Below are positions 28,976-37,918 of a stretch of DNA of 64,000 nucleotides, one piece after another; position 1 is the stretch's first letter, and the number at the start of each line of letters is the position of its first letter. The translations under genes and the position numbers were made by a program. The DNA lies in NCBI GenBank assembly GCA_009886625.1, contig QXZA01000029.1, forward strand, positions 62,001 through 126,000. Direction: 5' to 3'. The DNA is from Flavobacteriaceae bacterium. Lineage in GTDB: Bacteria > Bacteroidota > Bacteroidia > Flavobacteriales > Flavobacteriaceae. The notes under the pieces are model-generated. The model saw nothing but the letters and a program-made list of their open reading frames with translations, was not told where the DNA came from and did not search any database.

Positions 28976-30150
28976 AAGCCACTTCTTATAATTCCCATTG
29001 CTAACCCCCGTAGTTCTGCCAAACCTTTCAACCTTCCTATGGCTGAATATCCCGGATTGGTAAGCTTTTCTAAATCATCTAACATTTGATGTCCATGATC
29101 AGGTCGCATTGGAATTTCCCAGTCACTTCTTCCAGCCTCTTTTCTTCTTCTTTCTTCCGAAAGAGCAGCCTTGACCATTGCAAACATATCTACATCTCCT
29201 TCAAGATGATTGGCCTCATAAAAATTGCCTTTGTCATCTCTCTTAGTACTTCTAAAATGAAGAAAGTGTATTCTTTCTGCATGTTGAGTAAACATTTCCA
29301 AAAGATCATTGTCGGGCCTTACGCCAAATGAACCCGTACAAAATGTTAGGCCATTATTTAATGAGGGAACAGCACTGAAAAGTGCTTCAATATCTGAGGC
29401 AGTACTCACAACTCTGGGAATTCCAAAAAGGGAGTGAGGGGGATCGTCTGGATGAATGCACATATTCACACCAACAGCTTCAGCCGTCGGCATTAAGGCG
29501 GTTAAAAACTGAATCAGGTTACTACGCAGTGATTCCTCATTCAGATTAGCATAAGCTTCAATTTGTTCATTGAATTGCCGCACAGTATAGCCTTCTTCGG
29601 CTCCCGGTAAACCAGCAATTATACTTTTGGTTAAAGACTCTATCTCAAGAGGGTTGAGTCCTTCAAAGTAAGCCTTAGCATCATGAATTTCGTGTTCGGT
29701 ATAATCCTGTGCTGCTTTGGCTCTTTTTGCAAAGAAAAGATCAAACGCACGTAACGCATCAATTTCATATGACAATGCTGTAGATCCATCCTCCAACGGT
29801 TTATATAAGTGGGTTCTTGTCCAGTCTAAAACCGGCATAAAATTATAACAGACAGTCAGAATTTCACAATGTGCTAAATTCTCTAAAGTTGCTTTGTAAT
29901 TTTCAATATAAACTTTAAAATTTCCAGTACGTTGTTTGATCTCTTCATGAATCGGAACTGACTCAACTACTCCCCATTTTAATCCTGCATTTGCAATAAG
30001 TTTTTGATGTGATTTAATTGCATCAATACTCCATACTTCTCCGTTGGGAATCTCATGAAGTGCAGAAACAATAGTGATTGCTCCAGCCTGTCTTATTGCA
30101 GATAAAGGCACTGGATCTTTTGGACCATACCATCTAAACGATTCTTTCAT
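28972..30150 (-). CDS. uxuA: Mannonate dehydratase
   Basis: A 392-residue enzyme that removes water from D-mannonate to give 2-keto-3-deoxygluconate. The N-terminus SFRWYGPKDPVPLSAIRQAG is diagnostic. Further blocks are the NFMPVLDWTRT stretch, the metal-site MCIHPDDPPHSLFGIPR with its cysteine and histidine, and the C-terminal MRPDHGHQ. Length is close to E. coli UxuA. It is the last gene of a minus-strand operon (Gfo/Idh, SDR, uxuA) with gaps of about 10 bases. It acts after UxaC and the SDR in the glucuronate branch. Confidence 0.96.
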   Translation of the reverse strand: MKESFRWYGPKDPVPLSAIRQAGAITIVSALHEIPNGEVWSIDAIKSHQKLIANAGLKWGVVESVPIHEEIKQRTGNFKVYIENYKATLENLAHCEILTVCYNFMPVLDWTRTHLYKPLEDGSTALSYEIDALRAFDLFFAKRAKAAQDYTEHEIHDAKAYFEGLNPLEIESLTKSIIAGLPGAEEGYTVRQFNEQIEAYANLNEESLRSNLIQFLTALMPTAEAVGVNMCIHPDDPPHSLFGIPRVVSTASDIEALFSAVPSLNNGLTFCTGSFGVRPDNDLLEMFTQHAERIHFLHFRSTKRDDKGNFYEANHLEGDVDMFAMVKAALSEERRRKEAGRSDWEIPMRPDHGHQMLDDLEKLTNPGYSAIGRLKGLAELRGLAMGIIRSGF

Positions 30151-30159
30151 ATCTCTGTT

Positions 30160-30963
30160 TTAAACCCCTGAAAAAGCACTAAATCCACCATCAATTGGGA
30201 GCACTATTCCAGTTACAAAACTTGCGCTATCACTACATAAAAAGTGAATCGCTCCGTTAAGTTCTTCCGCTTTTCCAAACCGTTTCATAGGCGTCTTTCT
30301 AATAATTTTTTCGCCTCGTTCTGTCAAGCCTCCATCTTCATTTAAAAGCAATTTTTGATTTTGCTTACCAATAAAAAAACCAGGGGCAATGGCATTAACA
30401 CGGATCCCATCTCCAAATTTTAGTGCCATCTCAACTGCCATCCATCGAGTGAAATTCTCCATTGCTGCTTTAGCTGCTGAATAGCCTACAACTCTGGTGA
30501 GTGCCTGATCAACTGTCATTGAAGAATAATTAACAATGGCACCCTTCCCCTTTTCACTCATAGATTTACCAAAAACTAAAGAAGGCAAAACAGTACCTTT
30601 AAGGTTTAGATCCATGACTTCATCAAAGTCTGGCACAGACAGATCAAAAATGGATTGATCATAGGCAATTACAGCACCAGGAAGATTACCTCCTACTGCA
30701 TTGATTAATATATCAATATGACCGAATTGTTTTATAATTTGATTTTTTACCTCTTCCAAAGATTTTTTATCCAAGACGTCTACAACAAAAGCTGCACTTT
30801 CTGTTGAGGGGGAAATTTTGGTCAAAAGAGCATCCAAAAGAGATTGGTTTCGTCCTAAAATGACAATTTTTGCTTTGGCTTCAGTCAAACTGAGTACTAA
30901 ACTTCCTCCCAATGCTCCCGTAGCTCCCGTGAGTACAATTACTTTATTGTGTAATGAAAACAT
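30160..30963 (-). CDS. SDR-family oxidoreductase, probable fructuronate reductase (D-mannonate oxidoreductase)
   Basis: A 267-residue classical short-chain dehydrogenase. The cofactor motif TGATGALGG is at the N-terminus, NAVGG replaces the usual NNAG, and the catalytic set is Ser in VNYSSMT and Tyr/Lys in YSAAK. The C-terminal VTGIVLPIDGGFSAFSG closes the substrate pocket. Its position directly before uxuA, in a locus with UxaC but no UxuB-type long-chain enzyme, makes reduction of D-fructuronate to D-mannonate the most likely role. This SDR solution is common in bacteroidete uronate loci. The activity is inferred from context, the family from sequence. Confidence 0.85.
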   Translation of the reverse strand: MFSLHNKVIVLTGATGALGGSLVLSLTEAKAKIVILGRNQSLLDALLTKISPSTESAAFVVDVLDKKSLEEVKNQIIKQFGHIDILINAVGGNLPGAVIAYDQSIFDLSVPDFDEVMDLNLKGTVLPSLVFGKSMSEKGKGAIVNYSSMTVDQALTRVVGYSAAKAAMENFTRWMAVEMALKFGDGIRVNAIAPGFFIGKQNQKLLLNEDGGLTERGEKIIRKTPMKRFGKAEELNGAIHFLCSDSASFVTGIVLPIDGGFSAFSGV

Positions 30964-30974
30964 ATATTTATATT

Positions 30975-32168
30975 CTAAAAATTATAAGAGGGATCCCATT
31001 CAATGGTTTTATTTTGATCCATAGCACGAATTCCCATATCAATTGCATAAGACACCTTAGCGCCAGAAATAACATCGGACAAAGGAGGTATCCCTTTGAC
31101 TATGGAATCCCGAAAGTCCTCAAGTGCTTGCTGGGTAGGATCTATATGATCAAAGTCTAATGGTATTCCTTTCCCCGCTTCCCAATTTGTTGTAGCACCA
31201 GAAACTCCATCCACATCACCGTACTTTTTAGTATAAGATCCCTCTGGATAAAACCAAGCTTTCGCATAGTCAAGTACCATAGTGCCCTTATCCCCCATCA
31301 CATGTATTTTATAATCGTCCTTTGCATTTCCTGTCAAACACGTATAACTTGCTTTTACACCGTTTGGATATGCATAAATCACATGAGTGTTATCATAGGT
31401 CTCTCTGCCATCTTTCCAGTAGTCTATACCACCAAAACCCGTAACTTTCTCTGGATGAGAATCGAACAACCAATTAGCAAAATCAATTTGATGAGAACTC
31501 AATTCTGCAAGCAATCCGTAGGAATATTCTCGGTACATTCTCCAGTTTATTTGTCTTTCTAATGTTTGATCAGGAACAGGACGTCTCCAATTTCCATTTC
31601 GATTCCATTGGGCTCTTATACTATTAACTTTTCCAACTTTACCATCTTTGATGAGCTCTACTGCATGAGTATATAATCGAGAACTGTGATATTGATGCCC
31701 CGTTTGAAATATTTTTTTATGGCTTTTTAAAACTTTATTGACTAAGTCTTTTGTTTCCTTTGCCCCTTTTACCATTGTTTTTTCACAGTAAATATGCACA
31801 TTAGCATCCACTGCATCGGAAGCTATTTTTGCATGAGTATTCAAAGGAGTAGTGATGATTATTGCTTCAATATCTTTATTTTCAAGAAGCGCAATATGAT
31901 TTTTATACTTTTTAGCATTAGGTGAAATTTTAGAAGCATCTTTCAATCGAAAACTCAACGTATCGCACAAACCAATGATCTCTAAACCTTCTATTCTGTT
32001 AAGAATACGCATTAATCCCATCCCCCTACTTCCAGTACCAATAATCCCAATTTTAACGGTATTTACTTTTTTAAAGTTGATGATTGAAAAATTACTGCTT
32101 GGATAAGCCACCGAGGCAGATAATAGGGTTGCAGCTGTTCCCAAAAATTTTCTCCTATCTTTTTTCAT
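30975..32168 (-). CDS. Tat-exported Gfo/Idh/MocA oxidoreductase
   Basis: A 397-residue dehydrogenase with a twin-arginine signal (KKDRRKFLGTAATLLSASVA) followed by the Rossmann motif GIIGTGSRGMG. The catalytic dipeptide region reads YCEKTMVK (equivalent to EKP). The C-terminal beta-sheet domain follows. Export in folded form fits members that keep NAD(P) tightly bound, as in the periplasmic glucose-fructose oxidoreductase. In combination with DUF1080 proteins such enzymes are candidates for 3-oxidation of glycosides. It is the first gene of the minus-strand operon that also makes the SDR and UxuA, so it shares regulation with the uronate pathway. Confidence 0.9.
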   Translation of the reverse strand: MKKDRRKFLGTAATLLSASVAYPSSNFSIINFKKVNTVKIGIIGTGSRGMGLMRILNRIEGLEIIGLCDTLSFRLKDASKISPNAKKYKNHIALLENKDIEAIIITTPLNTHAKIASDAVDANVHIYCEKTMVKGAKETKDLVNKVLKSHKKIFQTGHQYHSSRLYTHAVELIKDGKVGKVNSIRAQWNRNGNWRRPVPDQTLERQINWRMYREYSYGLLAELSSHQIDFANWLFDSHPEKVTGFGGIDYWKDGRETYDNTHVIYAYPNGVKASYTCLTGNAKDDYKIHVMGDKGTMVLDYAKAWFYPEGSYTKKYGDVDGVSGATTNWEAGKGIPLDFDHIDPTQQALEDFRDSIVKGIPPLSDVISGAKVSYAIDMGIRAMDQNKTIEWDPSYNF

Positions 32169-32255
32169 TTGTTTTAGATATTTTGGTAACTATAAAAGTA
32201 TTAGAAATATTGGATTCCTCGCAACTTTAAAAAAGTTTATATTCGTAATCAAAGC

Positions 32256-32271
32256 GTTTATTTAAATAAAC
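32256..32271. promoter_or_regulatory. Palindromic operator candidate, copy 2
   Basis: GTTTATTTAAATAAAC is a perfect 16-base palindrome. It lies between the divergent Gfo/Idh-SDR-uxuA operon and the DUF1080-Gfo/Idh-uxaC-TRAP operon. The 14-base core equals that at 25802-25815. Such a site can govern both operons at once. Confidence 0.5.
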
Positions 32272-32306
32272 TTTAAAACAATACTTCGAAAAAATTAACT
32301 GTATAA

Positions 32307-33698
32307 ATGAAAAATACTCAAAAGAAATTGGCCATTATCACACTTCTACTCGTCCTGTGTAATCCTTTATTACCCAAAGCCCAAAACACCCCTTGGGAAA
32401 TACTTTTCGATGGAAGTAACCTCGACGTATTTGAGAAATTAAATGGAGATGCCTCTTATGAAATTGAAAATAATACACTAGTTGGGATTTCTAAACTGAA
32501 TACACCCAATAGTTTTTTGGCAACCAAAAAAAAATACACTGATTTTATACTAGAATTTGATGTAAAGATTGATAATGGACTTAATTCTGGTGTCCAATTT
32601 AGAAGTAACAGTTTTGCTGAATATCAAAACGGTCGAGTGCATGGGTATCAGTGTGAAATAGAAACAAGCGATCGACGATGGGCTGGAGGTATTTATGATG
32701 AAGCCAGGCGTGGATGGCTCTATCCTCTAACAAGAAATAAAACAGGTCAAACAGCATTCAGAAATGGTGACTGGAATCACTACCGCATTGAAGCGATAGG
32801 AGATCAAATAAGAACTTTTGTTAATGGAATTCAATGTGCAAATTTGGTAGACAACATGACTCCTGATGGGTTTATTGCTTTTCAAGTTCACAGCATTGGT
32901 AATAAAGAAGATGATGGAAAAAAAGTACGGTGGAAAAACATTAAAATTTTAACCCAATCTCTTGAAAAGTTTAGAAATCCAATCTCAACTTATGCTGATG
33001 AAATCAGTTACCTAGACAACACACTCACTCCTAATGAAATTCGCAAAGGGTATCGTTTATTATGGAATGGAAAAACCACCCTTGGTTGGGAAAGTGCCAA
33101 AGGAAAAATGTTTCCAAAAAAAGGCTGGAATATTTTAGAAGGAACACTGCAAGTTGAAGCCGCTGACGGATCAGAATCTGAAAATGGAGGCGATATTGTT
33201 ACCCTTGAAAAATTTTCAAACTTTGAATTAAGTGTTGATTTCAACTTAACAAAAGGAGCCAACAGTGGGATAAAATACTTTGTAAATACGGATTTGAATC
33301 AAGGAGAGGGATCGGCTATTGGATTGGAATTTCAAATTTTAGATGACAAAAATCATCCAGATGCAAAACTTGGGAAAAATGGAAATCGAACTGTTGGTTC
33401 ACTATATGATTTAATTCGTGCTGAAAACAGGACGACAGGAGGTAGAGGTAAAAATTTCAAAGGAATTAACACATGGAATAACGCAAGAATAGTGGTTAAA
33501 GATGGACATGTAGAACATTGGTTGAATCACGTAAAAGTTGTTGAATTTGACCGATTTAGTCAAGTTTTTGAAGCTTTGGTAGAAAAAAGTAAATATGAGA
33601 AATGGGAACAATTTGGGCGCTGGCCTGAAGGAGTAATTCTACTCCAAGATCACGGCGATAAAGTTTCTTTTAAAAACATTAAAATCAGAGAATTTTAA
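32307..33698 (+). CDS. Exported double-domain DUF1080 protein
   Basis: A 463-residue protein with a signal peptide (to about LLPKAQ) and two DUF1080 domains. The first, at about residues 30-215, starts [18 protein letters not shown] and includes [11 protein letters not shown] and [10 protein letters not shown]. The second, at about 245-463, starts [17 protein letters not shown] and includes [11 protein letters not shown] and ends [12 protein letters not shown]. Both keep the family's Glu/Asp-rich sugar-binding face, so neither is obviously dead. DUF1080 is associated with 3-keto-glycoside cleavage. It opens a plus-strand operon in which the next gene, starting three bases later, is a Tat-exported Gfo/Idh oxidoreductase. 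Confidence 0.88.
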   Translation: MKNTQKKLAIITLLLVLCNPLLPKAQNTPWEILFDGSNLDVFEKLNGDASYEIENNTLVGISKLNTPNSFLATKKKYTDFILEFDVKIDNGLNSGVQFRSNSFAEYQNGRVHGYQCEIETSDRRWAGGIYDEARRGWLYPLTRNKTGQTAFRNGDWNHYRIEAIGDQIRTFVNGIQCANLVDNMTPDGFIAFQVHSIGNKEDDGKKVRWKNIKILTQSLEKFRNPISTYADEISYLDNTLTPNEIRKGYRLLWNGKTTLGWESAKGKMFPKKGWNILEGTLQVEAADGSESENGGDIVTLEKFSNFELSVDFNLTKGANSGIKYFVNTDLNQGEGSAIGLEFQILDDKNHPDAKLGKNGNRTVGSLYDLIRAENRTTGGRGKNFKGINTWNNARIVVKDGHVEHWLNHVKVVEFDRFSQVFEALVEKSKYEKWEQFGRWPEGVILLQDHGDKVSFKNIKIREF

Positions 33699-33701
33699 AT
33701 T

Positions 33702-35033
33702 ATGAAAAATACAAGAAGAAATTTCATAAAGAAGACATCCCTTGGTACAGCTTCTGTAGTTGTGGGTGCATTAAGCCCAAACTTTATGATTGGTAGAAAT
33801 ATCCTTGGGGCAAATGATCGAATTAATTGTGCTATTGCTGGAGTAAGAAGTAGAGGAAAAGCTCATGCTGCCGCTATCCATCTTCAAAAAAATGCTAATA
33901 TAGTTTACAGTTGTGATGTTGATGATGAAATCATTGAAGAACACAACCTCTGGAGTAAAAAAAACTTAGGTTATATTCCTAAGGTTGAAAAAGATTTCAG
34001 GAAACTTGTAGAAAACAAAGACATTGATGCTATTTTTATTGCCTCACCAGAACATTGGCATGCCCCTATGGCTATCATGGCGATGCAAGCAGGTAAACAC
34101 GTCTACTTAGAAAAACCCTGTAGCCATAATCCTCATGAAAATGATTTATTAGTCGCTGCTCAAAAAAAATATGGTCTCAAAGTTCAGATGGGAAACCAGC
34201 AACGCTCTGCTGTCACAACTATTCAAGCGATTTCAGATATTAGAAATGGGATCATTGGAGAAGCTTATAAAGGAGAAGCTTATTATTCAAATAATCGAGG
34301 GTCTATCGGAATTGGTAAAGAAATTCCTGTGCCTGAAACTTTGGACTGGGAATTATGGCAAGGTCCAGCACCTAGAAAAAATTACAAGGATAATATTCAT
34401 CCATATAATTGGCATTGGTTCAGAAATTGGGGGACAGGAGAAGTTCATAATAATGGAACTCACGAAATTGACATTTGCCGCTGGGCTCTGAATGAGGAAT
34501 TGCCTGAAAGCGTTACCTCAGTTGGTGGAAAATACACTTTTCAAGATGATTGGGAATTTGTAGACAATCAACAGGTTACTTTTCAATATCCTAAAAATAA
34601 ATTTATCTCGTGGACTGGACATAGTCGAGGGTTAATCCAACCAAAACGTCCAGGGAGGGGAGTAACCATTTATGGTAGTAAAGGAGTTATTCAACTTGAT
34701 AGAAATTTTTATAAACTTTTCGACCTTGGAGGAAATCTAATCAAATCTGTATTTGAAAATGCTGTAAGTCAAACCACGGATACCCGAGGCCAAGGTCAGT
34801 TGGATGTGAATCATGTCGAAAATCTTTTTAATGCCATAAGAGAAGAAAAATCTTTAAATGCTGAAATAAAAGACGCTAGTATTTCAACTATGTTATGTCA
34901 TCTTGCCAATATGGCTCAGGATGCGGGAGAAACACTTCATATTGATCGAAAATCAGGAAAAGTTTTGAATAATGCAATGGTAATGAAAAATTGGAAACGA
35001 GAATATGCCATGGGCTGGGAACCAAAGATTTAA
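33702..35033 (+). CDS. Tat-exported Gfo/Idh/MocA oxidoreductase (second copy)
   Basis: A 443-residue protein with a model twin-arginine signal, NTRRNFIKKTSLGTASVVVG, and then CAIAGVRSRGKAHA as the nucleotide-binding turn. The catalytic stretch is VYLEKPCSHN (EKP motif), and the C-terminal domain carries the conserved NWHWFRNWGTGEVHNNGTHE block, here split by short turns. It is not a recent duplicate of the other Gfo/Idh protein: length and C-terminal motifs differ and match the longer bacteroidete/planctomycete subgroup. It probably oxidises a sugar hydroxyl in the periplasm. It is three bases downstream of the double DUF1080 gene and 20 bases before uxaC. Confidence 0.9.
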   Translation: MKNTRRNFIKKTSLGTASVVVGALSPNFMIGRNILGANDRINCAIAGVRSRGKAHAAAIHLQKNANIVYSCDVDDEIIEEHNLWSKKNLGYIPKVEKDFRKLVENKDIDAIFIASPEHWHAPMAIMAMQAGKHVYLEKPCSHNPHENDLLVAAQKKYGLKVQMGNQQRSAVTTIQAISDIRNGIIGEAYKGEAYYSNNRGSIGIGKEIPVPETLDWELWQGPAPRKNYKDNIHPYNWHWFRNWGTGEVHNNGTHEIDICRWALNEELPESVTSVGGKYTFQDDWEFVDNQQVTFQYPKNKFISWTGHSRGLIQPKRPGRGVTIYGSKGVIQLDRNFYKLFDLGGNLIKSVFENAVSQTTDTRGQGQLDVNHVENLFNAIREEKSLNAEIKDASISTMLCHLANMAQDAGETLHIDRKSGKVLNNAMVMKNWKREYAMGWEPKI

Positions 35034-35053
35034 ATAATAATTCAATTATTGTA

Positions 35054-36463
35054 ATGGACTCATCTCAAAAAAATTTTATTCATTCCGACTTTCTACTAGA
35101 GAGCAAAGAAGCTAAGGAGCTCTATCATAATTATGCCGCTCCGCTTCCAATAATTGATTACCACAATCACCTATCGCCCGAGGCCATTGCAAACAACACC
35201 TTATTCAACAATATTACAAAGCTATGGCTTGCTGATGATCACTATAAATGGAGAGCTATGCGGACATTAGGTATAAATGAGAGATTTATAACCGGTGATG
35301 CATCAGATAAAGACAAATTCATCAAGTTTGCTGAAGCTATGCCCTATATGTTAAGAAATCCATTGTATCATTGGACACATCTTGAACTAAGTCGATATTT
35401 TGGAATTAAGGAACAACTCTCTTTAAAAAATGCAGAAGCTATTTATGAAGAAACTTCTGCCTTAACACAAACAAAAGAATATTCAACGCAATCATTGCTT
35501 GAAAAAATGAATGTTGAAATGCTTTGTACAACCGAAGATCCTATTGATAGTTTACAGCATCATACATTTTTAGCAAAATCAGATTTTAATACAAAAGTTA
35601 ATACTGCCTTCAGACCCGATAAAACTTTATTCATTAATGGATCTTCGTATAACACCTATATTGATCAATTAGAAGAAGCCTCAAATGGTTCGATTGACAC
35701 TTATGAAGATTTATGCATCGCTTTACAAAAACAAATTACTTTTTTTCACAGTAAAGGCTGTAGACTTTCAGATCATGGCCTAGAATACATTCCTTTCCAA
35801 CTGACCGACCAAAAAGAAATTGACAGAATATTTAGAGCGAAAAGATCAGGTGAAAATATTAGCCCGTTAGAATCTGAGCAATTTCAAACAGCACTTCTGA
35901 TATTTTTAGGAAAAGAATATTCGAAACTGGGGTGGGTGCAACAATTCCATCTAGGAGCCATGAGAAATAACAATACCAGGATGCTAAATAAAATGGGGCC
36001 AGATTCCGGTTGGGATTCTATTGGTGACTATTCTATCGCATTCGGACTTTCACGTTATTTAGATTTGTTAGACAGTACCGATCAGCTTTCAAAAACAATT
36101 TTATATAATCTCAATCCTGCTGATAATGAAATCATGGCAACCATGATTGGGAATTTTAATGATGGAAGTGCTAAAGGGAAAATTCAATGGGGATCAGGAT
36201 GGTGGTTTATGGATCAATTAGACGGCATGTCTAATCAAATAAATACTCTGTCAAACATGGGATTGATTAGCTGTTTTATTGGAATGCTTACAGATTCTAG
36301 AAGTTTTTTATCTTTTCCAAGGCATGAATATTTCAGGAGATTATTGTGTAATATTTTCGGTCAAGAAATGGAAAAGGGGCTACTCCCTAACGACCCAAAA
36401 TGGGTAGGAAAAATCGTCTCTGACATATGTTATTACAACGCAAAAGAGTATTTTAAGTATTAA
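35054..36463 (+). CDS. uxaC: Glucuronate isomerase
   Basis: A 469-residue uronate isomerase that converts D-glucuronate to D-fructuronate (and D-galacturonate to D-tagaturonate). The start at 35054 gives MDSSQKNFIHSDFLLES, matching the family; an upstream in-frame ATG at 34991 lies inside the previous gene. Landmarks are PIIDYHNHLSPEAI with the metal-type His-x-His, the DHGLEYIPF block, WVQQFHLGAMRNNN and the closing RHEYFRRLLCNIFG. The enzyme links the MIOX product glucuronate to the SDR/UxuA steps. It sits between exported glycoside-processing genes and a TRAP transporter on one operon. Confidence 0.96.
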   Translation: MDSSQKNFIHSDFLLESKEAKELYHNYAAPLPIIDYHNHLSPEAIANNTLFNNITKLWLADDHYKWRAMRTLGINERFITGDASDKDKFIKFAEAMPYMLRNPLYHWTHLELSRYFGIKEQLSLKNAEAIYEETSALTQTKEYSTQSLLEKMNVEMLCTTEDPIDSLQHHTFLAKSDFNTKVNTAFRPDKTLFINGSSYNTYIDQLEEASNGSIDTYEDLCIALQKQITFFHSKGCRLSDHGLEYIPFQLTDQKEIDRIFRAKRSGENISPLESEQFQTALLIFLGKEYSKLGWVQQFHLGAMRNNNTRMLNKMGPDSGWDSIGDYSIAFGLSRYLDLLDSTDQLSKTILYNLNPADNEIMATMIGNFNDGSAKGKIQWGSGWWFMDQLDGMSNQINTLSNMGLISCFIGMLTDSRSFLSFPRHEYFRRLLCNIFGQEMEKGLLPNDPKWVGKIVSDICYYNAKEYFKY

Positions 36464-36498
36464 TTATATTTTCGATGGATCCGTTATTTTAAAAGATT

Positions 36499-37470
36499 AT
36501 GAAACAACTTTTAGCCCTAGTCTTAATCCTATTTATCACTTCATGTGATAATGAAAAGAAATTCCGCGTCATTCGATTAGGCCATGGATTAGACGTTAGT
36601 CATTCTGTTCATCAAGCTATGATAAAAGCGGATCAGTATCTTAATGAAATTTCTAGTGGTAAAATGCGAATACAGATCTATCCTAACCAACAATTGGGAA
36701 GTGAAAGAGAATGTTTAGAATTGCTTCAAATTGGAAGTCTGGACATGACTAAAGTATCTGGTGCAGTCATGGAAAATTTCGCACCCAATATGCGAATATT
36801 CGGTCTCCCATTTCTTTTTGATGATAAAGAACATTTATTTCGCGTTTTAGATGGTCCTATTGGAAAGTCTCTTCTAAAAGATGGAGAAGATTTTTGGCTC
36901 AAAGGTCTTGGTTATTATGATTCTGGAAGTCGAAGTTTTTATACACGTGATCGTCCAATCACCATCCCTAAAGATCTTGAAGGTTTAAAGATTAGAGTTC
37001 AAGAAAGTGCTTCAGCTTTTGAAATGGTAAAACAACTTGGAGGCTCCCCTACTCCAATTTCATGGGGAGAATTATACACTTCTATTCAACAAGGCGTGGT
37101 GGATGCCGCTGAGAATAATCCCCCAAGTTTTTATCTCTCTAGACATTACGAAGTGTGTAAATATTATAGCATAGATGAACACACCATGATTCCAGATATT
37201 CTTTTGGTAAGTACTCACTTGTGGAACCGTTTAAATATCCAAGAACAAGAATGGCTCCAAGCGGCTATTGATCGATCTGTCAAAGACCAAAGGGGATTTT
37301 GGACTATTTCTGAAAATATAGCGTTAGAGGCAGTAATAGCTGCGGGAGTAATCGTCAGTTATCCCAAGAAAGAACCCTTTCAAAAGGCAACTAAGGGAAT
37401 GTATGAAGAATTCAAAAAAGATTCAGTAATCGCATCTTTAATCAATCAAATTCAAGATGAAAAGAATTAG
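36499..37470 (+). CDS. dctP: TRAP transporter substrate-binding lipoprotein (DctP family)
   Basis: A 323-residue periplasmic binding protein with lipobox LILFITSC (cysteine at residue 16). The family blocks LGSERECLELLQIG, GLKIRVQES (arginine that binds the substrate carboxylate) and SWGELYTSIQQGVVDAAENN are present. The conserved arginine means an acidic ligand. Position immediately after uxaC points to a hexuronate such as glucuronate. It is followed by dctQ with a 14-base overlap. A lipid anchor in place of a free periplasmic form is a small departure from the proteobacterial type. Confidence 0.93.
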   Translation: MKQLLALVLILFITSCDNEKKFRVIRLGHGLDVSHSVHQAMIKADQYLNEISSGKMRIQIYPNQQLGSERECLELLQIGSLDMTKVSGAVMENFAPNMRIFGLPFLFDDKEHLFRVLDGPIGKSLLKDGEDFWLKGLGYYDSGSRSFYTRDRPITIPKDLEGLKIRVQESASAFEMVKQLGGSPTPISWGELYTSIQQGVVDAAENNPPSFYLSRHYEVCKYYSIDEHTMIPDILLVSTHLWNRLNIQEQEWLQAAIDRSVKDQRGFWTISENIALEAVIAAGVIVSYPKKEPFQKATKGMYEEFKKDSVIASLINQIQDEKN

Positions 37471-37915
37471 AACTCAAGTTGACACCTTGGTTGGCAAGAT
37501 ACTCATACTAATCCTAGGATTGATGGTGATAAATGTATTATGGCAAGTATTTAGTAGGTATTTCACAGACAGCCCAAGCTCTTTTACAGAAGAATTAGCA
37601 AGGTATTTAATGGTGTGGCTTGGAGTTTTAGGAGCAGCGTACGTTTCAGGTAGAGACGAACATGTTGCCATTGATTATTTTGCAAAAAAAAGTGGATCAA
37701 AATTAAAAAAATGGCTCAAAGATTTTATTTCGTTTAGTCTAATCACCTTTGCTGCTTTAGGATTTGTAATTGGAGGAGGACGTTTGGTTTTCATTACTAT
37801 GAAATTAAAGCAATACTCTCCTGCACTCCAAATTCCACTTGCCTTAGTTTATCTAATTATTCCAATTAGTGGACTACTCATTATCTTTTATGAAACAACA
37901 AAAAGCTCAAAATAA
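37457..37915 (+). CDS. dctQ: TRAP transporter small membrane subunit (DctQ)
   Basis: A 152-residue membrane protein with four hydrophobic segments, at about residues 11-33, 48-66, 88-110 and 127-147. SSFTEELARYLMVWLGVLGA is the characteristic DctQ stretch and RDEHVAIDYF follows it. It forms the Na+-driven TRAP transporter with DctP and DctM. Overlap with dctP and a three-base gap to dctM indicate coupled translation. Confidence 0.93.
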   Translation: MKRIRTQVDTLVGKILILILGLMVINVLWQVFSRYFTDSPSSFTEELARYLMVWLGVLGAAYVSGRDEHVAIDYFAKKSGSKLKKWLKDFISFSLITFAALGFVIGGGRLVFITMKLKQYSPALQIPLALVYLIIPISGLLIIFYETTKSSK

Positions 37916-37918
37916 GTC

